A stretch of DNA of 64,000 nt, taken from positions 1-64,000 of the forward strand of contig CAVWBV010000004.1 of NCBI GenBank assembly GCA_963753355.1. The letters run 5' to 3'. The stretch is from BOG-931 sp963753355 (lineage in GTDB: Bacteria; Pseudomonadota; Alphaproteobacteria; Rhizobiales; Xanthobacteraceae). Positions within the stretch are counted from its first letter, which is position 1, and each line of letters opens with the position of its first letter. The position numbers and the translations under genes are program-made. The notes under the pieces were generated by a model. The model did not search any database, was not told the DNA's origin, and was given only the letters and a program-made list of their open reading frames with translations. Positions 17,674 to 25,796 of this stretch are shown here, one piece after another.

Positions 17674-18453
17674 TTAGACAGATGTTTGCTGCGGGCAAAA
17701 TGTGACGGTAACGCACGCCCTGTGGCCGCCATCGCGGGAATTGATTTGGAGTTCGCCGCCAATTTGTTCGACGAGCCACAGGACGAGTTTCATCCCAAAT
17801 CCCTTGCTCTTGGCAGCCTCAACTCCGGCCGATAGTCCCGGCCCATCGTCCAGCACCGACAGCGAATAAGCGGCCGGCGCGCGCTTTTCAAGACGCACGG
17901 TAATGTCACCGTTGGTGTGCTTCACCGAATTGGTGATTAGCTCGTTTGTTATAAGCCCAAGAGCGCCGGCGAGCGACGACGGTATCTCAGCCTTCGTTCC
18001 TTCGACCACGATGGCATGATCGCGTCGGTTTTCAAGCAGCAAGCTCGAAAGATCATCGCACAGGTCGACTAGAAATCCCTTTAAGTCCATATTTGCTGGT
18101 TGGTCGAGAAGATCTAGCCGATTATGGACAGTCCCGAGAGCGACAACGCGACGAGCGGCGGTGCTCAGTTGGATGCACGCCTCCGAAGTCGCCGCAGTCC
18201 GGCTTTGCGCCGACAGCAGACCTGCGATCAATTGCAGGCCGTTAGTAATCCGGTGCTCGAATTCCTTGGCCAGCATGATTTCTCGCCGCATTAAATCATG
18301 CTTCTCCGTTCGCAGCACATCTTCGCATGCGAGCGAGGCCTGCAATTCGGCCGTCAATGCATCGCATCGTCTCTGGTCGCTTGTATCGCGCTTGAACGCT
18401 TGCAACTTATGGAACTGGAATACAGGCTCCCGCGCAGAGATTGAACTGCTCAT
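17674..18453 (-). CDS. Soluble HisKA_2-type histidine kinase without sensor domain (259 aa)
   Basis: The ATG at 18453 (GGAGTTAGCG upstream) is preferred over 18489. After ~60 residues of coiled-coil-like helix comes the phosphoacceptor motif EFEHRITNGLQLIAGLL with His67 intact, then HATPase motifs NELITNSVKHT, DDGPGLS and KGFGMKLVLWLVEQIGG. No PAS, GAF or membrane segment is present, so input must come through the N-terminal helix or a partner. This family often feeds the PhyR general stress response. No response regulator is adjacent; the next gene is a Crp/Fnr regulator. A perfect TGAGC-N6-GCTCA box lies 54 nt upstream. Confidence 0.85.
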   Translation of the reverse strand: MSSSISAREPVFQFHKLQAFKRDTSDQRRCDALTAELQASLACEDVLRTEKHDLMRREIMLAKEFEHRITNGLQLIAGLLSAQSRTAATSEACIQLSTAARRVVALGTVHNRLDLLDQPANMDLKGFLVDLCDDLSSLLLENRRDHAIVVEGTKAEIPSSLAGALGLITNELITNSVKHTNGDITVRLEKRAPAAYSLSVLDDGPGLSAGVEAAKSKGFGMKLVLWLVEQIGGELQINSRDGGHRACVTVTFCPQQTSV

Positions 18454-18506
18454 CGCTAACTCCGTGCTACTCTTGCACAAGGTTTGCATTGCACTGCAAT
18501 GCAGAC

Positions 18507-18522
18507 TGAGCCAAAGTGCTCA
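18507..18522. promoter_or_regulatory. Palindromic operator TGAGC-N6-GCTCA (perfect arms)
   Basis: The sequence is TGAGCCAAAGTGCTCA, 54 nt upstream of the sensorless kinase at 18453 and downstream of the crp/fnr-like gene. Both 5-bp half-sites are intact. The flank GTGCTCACT is shared with the box at 4135. Confidence 0.62.
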
Positions 18523-18623
18523 CTGAGCAGATTTACTAAAATTTTTCGGACTCGCGCGACAATGCGTAATTAGTTGCTTGAACTCCGGAAATTCAAGCCA
18601 TCGTCTGTTCGCTCACGGAAAAG

Positions 18624-19328
18624 TCACTGCGGCGGTTTTACAGTGCGCGGCTGTTCGGCCAGCACCACGCTCAATAACGAGCTATGGACTTCGAGATGAC
18701 CGTTGTAATCAATGAAACCTGCTTCGCGAAACTTATTCATAAAATGGCTTACCCGCGACCGCGTTGTACCGATCATCTCCGCGAGCGTTTCCTGAGTGAT
18801 CTTCGCCATCAGCGGTTCGGGCCGACCTTCCTTGCCGAAATTGGCCAACAGTAGCAGCAATCGAGCAAGCCGTTTCTCTGTGGAATTGAATAGTTGGTCT
18901 ACCAAATCTTCCTCCACGCGAGCGGTCCGCGCCAAAACGTGCGAAACAAACATTTGTGAAAATGTGGGCTCGTCCCGAAGAAGCCGTTGGATTTCGCGCT
19001 TGTCCACTCGCATAGTGACGCATTCCGACATCGCACTTGCCGTCGCTAATCGCTTCGGCTGTCCGATCAAGCATCCCTCACCCACAAATTCGTCGATACC
19101 CAAGATCGCAACCACGGCTTCCTTGCCCTGCTTGGATATGACGGTGACTTTGACTTTGCCCTTTTTAATATAGAAAACCGCATTGGCCTCATCGCCCTGC
19201 GAAAAGATGATTTCGCTCTTGCGATGCTTTGCAATAGTTCGGCCCTTAGCCGCGGTGTCGAAGAATAGGGCCGGATCGAACCGCCGCCCGCCCTTCGCTG
19301 TTTTGGGAATTATGCTCCGCTCGCTCAT
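18624..19328 (-). CDS. Crp/Fnr-family transcriptional regulator (234 aa)
   Basis: Residues ~35-145 form the cyclic-nucleotide-binding-type beta barrel (IIFSQGDEANAVFYIKKGKVKVTVIS, FVGEGCLIG). A dimer helix and a C-terminal HTH follow (ITQETLAEMIGTTRSRVSHF, then MNKFREAGFIDYNG). No Cys cluster for an Fe-S centre is seen. In the recognition helix CRP has R-E-T-V-G-R and FNR V-E-T-I-S-R; here it reads R-S-R-V-S-H. A half-site other than TGTGA or TTGAT is therefore expected. It is the natural candidate to bind the TGAGC-N6-GCTCA boxes at 4135, 18507, 20304 and the degenerate ones at 19379 (its own promoter) and 22364. The effector is unknown. Confidence 0.92.
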   Translation of the reverse strand: MSERSIIPKTAKGGRRFDPALFFDTAAKGRTIAKHRKSEIIFSQGDEANAVFYIKKGKVKVTVISKQGKEAVVAILGIDEFVGEGCLIGQPKRLATASAMSECVTMRVDKREIQRLLRDEPTFSQMFVSHVLARTARVEEDLVDQLFNSTEKRLARLLLLLANFGKEGRPEPLMAKITQETLAEMIGTTRSRVSHFMNKFREAGFIDYNGHLEVHSSLLSVVLAEQPRTVKPPQ

Positions 19329-19378
19329 TGAGCTCCTGCCAATCGGCGCAAGTTTCAGCGCAATCGCTGCCCGGCGGC

Positions 19379-19394
19379 TGTCTAGAATAGCTCA
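19379..19394. promoter_or_regulatory. Degenerate operator (one good half-site) upstream of the crp/fnr-like gene
   Basis: TGTCT-AGAATA-GCTCA: the right half and its flank (GCTCACTTTG) match the box at 22364, the left half is poor. It lies 51 nt upstream of the regulator start at 19328, so weak autoregulation is plausible. Confidence 0.35.
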
Positions 19395-19396
19395 CT

Positions 19397-19630
19397 TTGG
19401 GTAGAAGCCAAAATGCGTTACGGGCGCACGTTGCGGCCAATACTGGCCTCATCACCGCAAGCGCGCCGATTGTCGCGCGGCCGTCAACCCAAACTCACGA
19501 ACTTGATAAACTTGGAGCAGCCTTCAGATATTCGAACTCATCGCTGAGAAAATTGATGTTTGAAGATTTGGTCAAGGAAGCGGACGAAGCTGAAGCCGTG
19601 GCGCGAGCCCAAGCAGCTCGCCAATCATGA
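19397..19630 (+). CDS. Small protein of unknown function (up to 77 aa)
   Basis: The frame opens at a TTG (19397), but the real start is unclear. The C-terminal half looks coding: THELDKLGAAFRYSNSSLRK, then LMFEDLVKEADEAEAVARAQ and AARQS, an acidic amphipathic helix. No membrane segment, signal or known motif is present and no strong ribosome site was found. It is divergent from the crp/fnr-like gene. An overlapping antisense frame (19495-19686) has worse composition and is not called. Confidence 0.35.
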   Translation: MGRSQNALRAHVAANTGLITASAPIVARPSTQTHELDKLGAAFRYSNSSLRKLMFEDLVKEADEAEAVARAQAARQS

Positions 19631-19803
19631 CTAAAAAACTTCGTCATTATTGGGCGGTTAATCAATAACAACTCGGGTCCGAACATCGCCCTTTTGGCTA
19701 TCGGCCAGTCTGCACAGCAACGCGGTACGATAAGGCCAATTTGCTCAGTATCGCCTCGGCATCAGGGCTTGACGGGCTTCTCTGGAATGGTCTCACTTGC
19801 CTC

Positions 19804-20004
19804 ATGAGCTTGCTTCGTCGCGCAATCAACCTAATTGTGGCGCTCTCACTGGTGGTCCTCGGTGTCGGCGGGTTTGTTTATTTTTACTTCATTGATGCAA
19901 CTTGGCCCCGTTGGATTTTAATCGCGGCCATCATAGTCGGAGCCGCCGGTTTGTATTGGCTCTGGGACGAACATGTTAACGTCGGCAAGCGATCAAATAG
20001 TTGA
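19804..20004 (+). CDS. Small two-helix membrane protein (66 aa)
   Basis: From ATG 19804 the product has two hydrophobic segments, INLIVALSLVVLGVGGFVYF (~8-27) and WILIAAIIVGAAGLYWLW (~35-52), with charged ends (SLLRR; DEHVNVGKRSNS). An in-frame upstream start at 19741 would add an unlikely 21 residues. The ribosome site is weak. Its upstream region contains a lone GCTCA half-site (19743-19747). Function unknown; the type is common among stress-associated small membrane proteins. Confidence 0.6.
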   Translation: MSLLRRAINLIVALSLVVLGVGGFVYFYFIDATWPRWILIAAIIVGAAGLYWLWDEHVNVGKRSNS

Positions 20005-20303
20005 CGATGTGCTCCGAGTGCCCGGCTCGTTGAGATTTAGGTGCTGCGACATTGGGTTTAGCTCGCGCGACCCCATATAGACGGTACCACCGGCAGCGGC
20101 TCTGTCCCCAGGCGCCTGTGGCCGAGAGACCGACCGCGCTCCCGCCTGCGCAGCAATATATGGGAGCGCGTGTGTTCGATTACGAAACACTGAGCATGCT
20201 TGGCGAGGCGTAGGACAGCGCGCTCGCTTCGATTCGCCTGGCGGTACGAACGCCAGTCGTCGGCGAGACTATGGCAATTCGCCTGCTGGGAGGCGCCCGT
20301 AGT
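20005..20303. other. Intergenic stretch before the desaturase
   Basis: About 300 bp without a supported gene. Open frames on the minus strand are short and biased by GC content. The only signal seen is the palindromic box that begins at 20304. Confidence 0.4.
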
Positions 20304-20319
20304 GAGCAAAATTGCTCAG
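20304..20319. promoter_or_regulatory. Palindromic operator TGAGC-N6-GCTCA (perfect)
   Basis: The sequence is TGAGCAAAATTGCTCA, 49 bp upstream of the desaturase ATG at 20368. It is the third perfect copy of the box in the window, in a position suited to promoter control. Confidence 0.62.
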
Positions 20320-20367
20320 AAATGCACCGAGCCAAGGACCAAAAAGCAGGTTTAAAGAGCGCTTTGA

Positions 20368-21432
20368 ATGCATGAACGGTACCCGAGTAGTTTTGCCACA
20401 CGCGATCCGAGAGCGTGGGCACGGATTCTCGCCCGCTACCGCGAGCCGAGCGGCGCGCGCAGCACGGTGGAACTCGTGATCACGGCCGTGCCTTTCGTAT
20501 TCTTATGGATTCTGATGTTGGTCGCTCTCGGCACCGGTTACTGGGTTGGCCTGGTGCTCGCCGTCCCGGCCGCCGGTTTCCTCGTGCGCCTCTTCATGAT
20601 CCAACACGATTGCGGCCACGGCGCATTCTTCCGCCGACGTCGCGTGAATGACTGGGTCGGGCGCGTAATCGGCGTATTGACCCTGACGCCATACGATTTC
20701 TGGCGACACAGTCACGCACTCCACCACGCGAACTCTGGCAATCTGGATCACCGCGGATTTGGCGACATCGACACGCTGACTGTGCGTGAGTTTCTAGCGT
20801 TATCCCGATGGCGTCGGGTCTTGTATCGGCTGTACAGGAATCCGATCGTAATGTTTGGAGTGGGTCCGATGTATCTGTTCGTCTTGCAGCACCGACTGCC
20901 AGTAGGACTGATGCGCAGCGGGTGGCATTACTGGTTGAGCGCGATGGCAACGAACCTCGCAATCGCAGTGCTCGCCACTACGACGATCTGGTTGGTCGGC
21001 CTGCGTCCATTCTTGCTTGTGCAATTGCCGATCACATTTCTCGCAGGTTCGATTGGTGTCTGGCTGTTTTACGTCCAGCATCAATTCGAAGACACCTTCT
21101 GGGCCCATGACGAGAGCTGGAATTTTCACGTCGCCGCGCTGCAGGGCAGCTCGCATTACGACCTGCCAAGTGTCTTGCAGTGGTTTACCGCCAATATCGG
21201 GGTGCACCACGTCCACCATCTCTGCAGCCGCATCCCGTATTACCGGTTGCCACGAGTGTTACGGGATCACCCCGAGCTTGCTTCCGTCCGGCGCCTTACG
21301 CTGCGCCAAAGCCTTGATTGCGTGCGCATGGTTCTTTGGGACGAAGGGGCGCGGAGGCTCATTTCTTTTCGCGAGATGCGTAGCCGTCGGCTTTCGAACG
21401 TGCGTTGTTCGGAACGGGGGATAACGGTTTAA
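20368..21432 (+). CDS. Membrane fatty acid desaturase (354 aa)
   Basis: All three histidine boxes of membrane di-iron desaturases are present: HDCGH (80-84), HALHH (116-120) and HHVHH (280-284), separated by paired hydrophobic segments (ELVITAVPFVFLWILMLVAL; YWLSAMATNLAIAVLATTTI; PITFLAGSIGVWLFYVQHQF). The family introduces double bonds into acyl lipids at the cytoplasmic face of the membrane, using electrons from ferredoxin or cytochrome b5-like donors; DesA-like acyl-lipid desaturases are closest in layout. Regiospecificity cannot be read. It is preceded by a TGAGC-N6-GCTCA box, suggesting membrane fluidity control within the proposed regulon. Its stop overlaps by 4 nt the stop of the convergent small gene. 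Confidence 0.92.
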   Translation: MHERYPSSFATRDPRAWARILARYREPSGARSTVELVITAVPFVFLWILMLVALGTGYWVGLVLAVPAAGFLVRLFMIQHDCGHGAFFRRRRVNDWVGRVIGVLTLTPYDFWRHSHALHHANSGNLDHRGFGDIDTLTVREFLALSRWRRVLYRLYRNPIVMFGVGPMYLFVLQHRLPVGLMRSGWHYWLSAMATNLAIAVLATTTIWLVGLRPFLLVQLPITFLAGSIGVWLFYVQHQFEDTFWAHDESWNFHVAALQGSSHYDLPSVLQWFTANIGVHHVHHLCSRIPYYRLPRVLRDHPELASVRRLTLRQSLDCVRMVLWDEGARRLISFREMRSRRLSNVRCSERGITV

Positions 21433-21602
21433 AGGGATTTGACGGCCTCTTTAGCCAATCGGAGTGCTTTCAAACGCGCCGTCTTTTCGCGAGTAGCAAT
21501 AGCGTGAGCTTCATACTCGGTCATCGCCGCGCGACCTTCCCGCGCGCGCTCCTCTTTTCTGAAAACACGTTCTGCCCGTTGACGGGCCTGATCTGAAATC
21601 AT
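21429..21602 (-). CDS. Small basic helical protein (57 aa)
   Basis: The frame begins MISDQARQRAERVFRKEERA, continues through MTEYEAHAIATREKTARL and ends LRLAKEAVKSL: charged, helical and rich in Arg, Glu and Ala. Proteins of this pattern (ARQRAE...TARLRALRLA) are widespread and unnamed in Bradyrhizobium relatives. The start codon overlaps the TGA of the preceding small gene (ATGA), indicating translational coupling in place of a clear ribosome site. It converges on the desaturase with a 4-nt overlap. Function unknown; likely cytosolic. Confidence 0.6.
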   Translation of the reverse strand: MISDQARQRAERVFRKEERAREGRAAMTEYEAHAIATREKTARLKALRLAKEAVKSL

Positions 21603-21739
21603 CGCGAGGTAGTGGGTCGCTTTGAATGAGCCGGAAGGCGTACGCGGATCGGACGGAGCACATTATTCCATGCACCCGTAAAATCACACCAAATGACAAA
21701 AATGCCGATCACCACAAGCGCGCCGAGAAACTCCATCAT
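21599..21739 (-). CDS. Small single-pass membrane protein (46 aa)
   Basis: The product starts MMEFLGALVVIGIFVIWCDF, a single membrane helix, followed by TGAWNNVLRPIRVRLPAH and a basic tail. Two adjacent ATG codons (21739, 21736) could serve as start; the ribosome site is weak (GGGTGAAAAG). Its TGA stop overlaps the ATG of the 57-residue gene, so the two are probably one transcript. No family recognised. Confidence 0.45.
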   Translation of the reverse strand: MMEFLGALVVIGIFVIWCDFTGAWNNVLRPIRVRLPAHSKRPTTSR

Positions 21740-22151
21740 ACTTTTCACCCGATACCGTTGGGGCCTCCCACAAAACACTCTGCCCTTGGCGGCGTTATTG
21801 CGTTTCGATTAGGGAGCAGCACGCACATAAGCGCTATTCAGATAAAAGAAAGCCCACACACGACACATTCAATGAATAAAGAGCGCGCGGCCACGCTCTT
21901 GGCTATCGCGGATAACTTTCAAGGGCACTCGTGCGGCGAGCCTTAGACGCGGAGCAGGCACCGTGCCACGCCGTGTCAAATTCCAGGGTTCGTCGCCGCA
22001 ACGTGCTGGACGCGAGGATGCCCAGAACAAGAACAGTTACAGGCCATTCGCTTCTCGGATACGAAGAACCGGAAATTCGTGCACCTCCTGACAAGCAAAA
22101 CGTCGGGAGGTGACGGCGCCAAGGCTCCAAACTCCCGCCGACCTAGGCGGC
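21740..22151. other. 412-bp stretch without a confident gene
   Basis: Only short frames of poor composition are present. At 21879-21900 arms AAGAGCG and CGCTCTT form a 7-bp hairpin. On the minus strand it is followed by TATTCATTG, so it could end the transcript of the small gene at 22152-22274, though 250 nt away. Confidence 0.35.
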
Positions 22152-22274
22152 CTAAGGCACCATTTCAACTAGCCCGACCAGCCCGTATCCCAGAAGGACT
22201 ATCCAAGCCGCGGTAACCATCACTAACAGGATTAGGATTGTCTGTGGCCAAATGCGCTGAAAACGTGCCGCCAA
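22152..22274 (-). CDS. Possible small membrane protein (40 aa), TTG start
   Basis: From a TTG at 22274 (AAGGT 9 nt upstream) the frame reads LAARFQRIWPQTILILLVMV, then TAAWIVLLGYGLVGLVEMVP: a basic start and one long hydrophobic helix, with a stop at 22152. Helix, start site and an upstream TGATC-N6-GCTCA box argue for a gene. The frame stays open upstream and no homolog is recalled, so the start is uncertain. Confidence 0.38.
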   Translation of the reverse strand: MAARFQRIWPQTILILLVMVTAAWIVLLGYGLVGLVEMVP

Positions 22275-22363
22275 GTGGTGTGACCTTACGCAGCGAGAGC
22301 CATGTTGCTCCGCGTGCCCGACACGATCCCAGTTGGAGCCTGCCTACATCGCCGGTGACGATC

Positions 22364-22379
22364 TGATCAAAATTGCTCA
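22364..22379. promoter_or_regulatory. Near-perfect copy of the TGAGC-N6-GCTCA operator
   Basis: TGATC-AAAATT-GCTCA: one mismatch in the left half. The centre AAAATT is identical to the box at 20304, and the flank GCTCACTTTG is shared with the crp/fnr-like promoter. It lies 90 nt upstream of the small membrane gene at 22274 on the minus strand. Confidence 0.48.
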
Positions 22380-22559
22380 CTTTGATCTCCGGATCAATTC
22401 TCCCGGGCAAAAGGGCCACACGACAATTTCAAAAGGGGACCAGTGGATAGGGAAAGGGGCCATACCCGTTCCCTGCGCGCGAACAATCGCGGACAAGTCG
22501 TGAATGACGCGAGGCGCCCCGGAACGGCTCACAGCGCACCGCCCGCCAGCCGCGACAGC

Positions 22560-23744
22560 TCAAGCCACGCGGATGACGGTCGACAACCCGCCTTCAGGCT
22601 TGGATTGGTCGGCGCGCTTAACACGGTTGCGCCCCTCGGATTTGGCACGATAAAGCGCGATATCGGCGTCTTCGAGAAGCGTGGTAAGGGTCTGCTCGGA
22701 ATACAGACTTGCTGACAGACCGCAGCTTACCGTCGCATCGACCTGACGATCTACCGCGAAGCGGCAAACTGACGCGAATGAGGCGCGCATCCGATCGGCG
22801 CGGACGTAGGCCGATTCGATGCTCGACCCGGGCAACACCACAGCGAATTCCTCACCGCCCATGCGGCCGAACACGTCGTTCGGCAGAAGCGCCGTCGTAA
22901 CGATCTCACAGAACTTTCGAATGACGGCGTCACCAACCGCATGGCCGTGTCCATCGTTGACGGCCTTGAACCGATCGAGGTCGAACATCATCACCGAAAC
23001 CGGGGCGCTTTCGAGTCGGCATCGCTCCAAAACTCGCCCGGCGCTCTCCAGGAAAGAAACGCGGTTGGCAATGCCTGTTAGCGCGTCGGTGCGTCCTGCC
23101 GTCACGCCGACGGCTTCATTACGCTCCTTGACCAACGCGAGAATGAACACGGAGGTGCCGAGCGCAAAGATGATGCTTTCAAAATAAATAAAGCCAAACA
23201 AGCTCGTGATCGACGGTACAACGTCTTGGCCGGTTGACCCGCTGACGGTGCTATACGTGCCGATCAACAAAGCCGCAGCGTGCAACGCCGATAAGCCGAC
23301 AAGCGGCCAACGTGCGGCCAGTCGCTCCTTGCTGGGCCATAAGGTTGTCGCGGTCGCGATGGAATATACTGCGCCGGCAGTGAGGGACAGTGACCCGGCG
23401 ATGCTTCTTAGGCCGGGAACAATGCCCGCGAGACCCACAACTGCCGCTCCGAGGACCACAAAGACGAGGGGTGCAGGCTTCGAGTCGATGATCCGCGCGG
23501 CTTTCCATATCACGCCGGCTTGGAGTGGCAGTAGTATGCCGCCGATAGCCAACGAGGCTTGCTGATGCAAAGTGAACCCCAGCATCAGCGCAAGAATGCC
23601 CGCAGCTGCGATGATGTTGGCGAATCCCCAAAACGCTAAGGCGGAGACCGTACGGTTTTGCAACCACGCAAAAAGCAGAACCGCGCCGGCACATGCTAAA
23701 GCGAAGCTCTGCATTACCATCAGCGTCGGTAGATCGAGCTGCAT
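22560..23744 (-). CDS. Membrane-bound diguanylate cyclase (GGDEF, 394 aa)
   Basis: The ATG at 23744 (AAGGTAT upstream) is preferred over 23807. About seven hydrophobic segments occupy residues ~8-210 (LMVMQSFALACAGAVLLFAW; ALAFWGFANIIAAAGILALM; PLVFVVLGAAVVGLAGIV and others). The GGDEF domain follows: RTDALTGIANRVSFLE, MMFDLDRFKAVNDGHGHAVG and RMGGEEFAVVLP. The GGEEF signature is intact, so synthesis of cyclic di-GMP from two GTP at the inner membrane is expected. The RxxD inhibitory site is absent (LPND at that position), so feedback inhibition is unlikely. The membrane part is an unclassified sensor. No neighbour suggests a signal. Confidence 0.9.
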   Translation of the reverse strand: MQLDLPTLMVMQSFALACAGAVLLFAWLQNRTVSALAFWGFANIIAAAGILALMLGFTLHQQASLAIGGILLPLQAGVIWKAARIIDSKPAPLVFVVLGAAVVGLAGIVPGLRSIAGSLSLTAGAVYSIATATTLWPSKERLAARWPLVGLSALHAAALLIGTYSTVSGSTGQDVVPSITSLFGFIYFESIIFALGTSVFILALVKERNEAVGVTAGRTDALTGIANRVSFLESAGRVLERCRLESAPVSVMMFDLDRFKAVNDGHGHAVGDAVIRKFCEIVTTALLPNDVFGRMGGEEFAVVLPGSSIESAYVRADRMRASFASVCRFAVDRQVDATVSCGLSASLYSEQTLTTLLEDADIALYRAKSEGRNRVKRADQSKPEGGLSTVIRVA

Positions 23745-24102
23745 GATCCGATACCTTGGCCACCACTGCGTTGCAACAAGCAGTCCTCTCGTGCTGCCTT
23801 CGGGCAACGCGCGCCGGGGCCGAGGTGGCTCGCTCGATCCACTTATTCAGGCTCTTTTGTGAACACTCGGTGCTCAGATGGCTACAATTATAATCGATAT
23901 CACCCAGATGAAGGATGCTGCACTTGAATGCGAAGCAGCTTGGAGCGCTTACAAAATGATCGTCGATCAAGTGTAAGATCGCGTCGGTGGTGGCTGCCTC
24001 CGTTGCCCAGGTTGGCACGTCGCTGCGGCGCAACAGCCATTGCTCGAATCCCCCCGGTAAAACTACAGCTAGGTTGCCGGCCGAGAACTCATTGAAGGCT
24101 CG
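23745..24102. other. 358-bp intergenic stretch with one tiny open frame
   Basis: A plus-strand frame at 23878-23976 would encode 32 residues beginning MATIIIDITQMKDAALECEA. It has no ribosome site and no recalled homolog, so it is noted but not called. No other structure was found between the GGDEF gene and glpK. Confidence 0.3.
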
Positions 24103-25608
24103 TCAGTCCGCCGGCGCGAGCAGCGCCCGCGCCACGGCATCCTGCCAGCCGCGATAGTGTTGTTCGCGGATAGCTTCCGGCATGTCTGGCTTAAAGCTTC
24201 GCTCAAGCCGCCAGGTTCGTGAAAATCCTTCGGGTCCCGGGTAGAGGCCGGCCTGCCATCCCGCGAGCAGCGCGGCGCCGAGCGCAGTCGTTTCGCGCAC
24301 GGTTGGACGATCGACCTGCACGCCGAGAATGTCCGCAAGAAACTGCATGCTCCAGTCGCTCGCCGACAATCCGCCATCGACCCGTATGACATGTTTTGCG
24401 GTCTTGCCGCCGGCCCCGGCCGCATCCGCATACATCGCGCCCAAGAGATCGCGGGTCTGATAACCGACGCTTTCCAGCACGGCGCGCGCAAGTTCCTTGC
24501 GGGTAGTGCCAAGCGTGATGCCGGTGACAGTACCGCGCGCGTTGCTGTTCCAGTACGGCGCACCGAGCCCGGCGAAAGCCGGCACGAAATAGACCGGTTG
24601 CTCGAGATCGGCCATCGCGGCAAGCTCTCCGGCTTCGGCTGACGAGGCGATGATACCGAGCGCATCACGCAGCCACTTGACCGCGGCACCGACCACGAAG
24701 ATCGAGCCTTCGAGCGCGTAGTGGCGTGTGCCAGCCCATTGATACGCGATTGTCGTCACCAGCCGGTGCTGCGAACGCACCAGCGACGCGCCGGTATTCA
24801 GCAGCACGAAACCGCCGGTGCCGTAGGTCGCCTTCACCATGCCCGGCTCAAGACACGCCTGCCCGACCAGCGCCGACTGTTGATCGCCGACCACAGAGAG
24901 AATTGGAATGGCTCGGCCCAGATGTTCGGCGGCGGTGACGCCCAGTTCACCCGCGGTGTCGCGCACCTCCGGCAAGAGCGACGCCGGCACCCCGAACAGT
25001 CGCAGCAAATCTTCGTCCCATTCGCCGGTGCGGATGTTGAAAAGAAGCGTGCGCGATGCGTTGGTCGCATCGGTGGCGTGGACGGCGCCGTTCGTCAATC
25101 GCCACAGCAAATATGTGTCGACTGTGCCGAAGGCGAGTTCGCCGCGCTCGGCGCGGGCGCGGGCGCCGGGAATATTCTCCAGCATCCACCGAATTTTCGT
25201 GGCCGAGAAATATGAATCCAGCAGGAGACCCGTACGCTCGCTCACGATGTCGCCGCGACCTTCAGCTTCGAGCCTGGCACAGAAGTCGGCGGTCCTGCGG
25301 TCCTGCCAAACAATCGCATTACCGATGGCCTCGCCGGTCTCACGGCTCCAGACGAGCGTGGTCTCACGCTGGTTGGTGATGCCGATGGCCGCAACATCCG
25401 CTGCGGTGAGGGCGGCTTGCGAGAGCGCCTCCCGCATTGTCGAAAGCGTCGTGTCCCAGATGTCGTGCGGGTCGTGCTCGACCCAGCCGGGATGCGGGTA
25501 GATCTGCCTGAATTCCTTTTGCGCGGTGGCCATCGGCGCCGCGTCCGGCCCGAACACAATGCTGCGCGTCGAGGTGGTGCCCTGATCGATGGCAAGGATG
25601 TATCGCAT
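24103..25608 (-). CDS. glpK: Glycerol kinase (501 aa)
   Basis: GGGAGG precedes the ATG at 25608. The FGGY-kinase fold is complete: YILAIDQGTTSTRSIVFG (phosphate loop), WQDRRTADFCARLEAEG, GDQQSALVGQACLEPG, KATYGTGGFVLLNTG and C-terminal IRVDGGLSASDWSMQF. Length equals that of typical GlpK. It phosphorylates glycerol to sn-glycerol 3-phosphate with ATP in the cytosol. It is the last gene of the glpSTPQUVK cluster, 189 nt after glpV, so it may be in the same transcript. GlpD, encoded across the divergent promoter region, would oxidise the product. Confidence 0.97.
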   Translation of the reverse strand: MRYILAIDQGTTSTRSIVFGPDAAPMATAQKEFRQIYPHPGWVEHDPHDIWDTTLSTMREALSQAALTAADVAAIGITNQRETTLVWSRETGEAIGNAIVWQDRRTADFCARLEAEGRGDIVSERTGLLLDSYFSATKIRWMLENIPGARARAERGELAFGTVDTYLLWRLTNGAVHATDATNASRTLLFNIRTGEWDEDLLRLFGVPASLLPEVRDTAGELGVTAAEHLGRAIPILSVVGDQQSALVGQACLEPGMVKATYGTGGFVLLNTGASLVRSQHRLVTTIAYQWAGTRHYALEGSIFVVGAAVKWLRDALGIIASSAEAGELAAMADLEQPVYFVPAFAGLGAPYWNSNARGTVTGITLGTTRKELARAVLESVGYQTRDLLGAMYADAAGAGGKTAKHVIRVDGGLSASDWSMQFLADILGVQVDRPTVRETTALGAALLAGWQAGLYPGPEGFSRTWRLERSFKPDMPEAIREQHYRGWQDAVARALLAPAD

Positions 25609-25796
25609 CAAGCCTCCCTACCGTCGCCGCCGCAGACGTGGCGGTCATCGCCGCAAAATGAGTGTGGGCGTCCCCGTTCGAGACGCCCACTTTTCGCAAG
25701 CTTCAGCACAACCTGCAAAGAGGCGGATGCGCCGAAGCCCTTCATGCTCGGGCGAAGCCGGGCCATTGCCTGGCCGAGCTCAGCCCGTTTTTGTGG

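Noticed and set aside
23878..23976. 32-residue plus-strand open frame
   Set aside because: Plausible codons but no ribosome site, no promoter signal and no recalled homolog.
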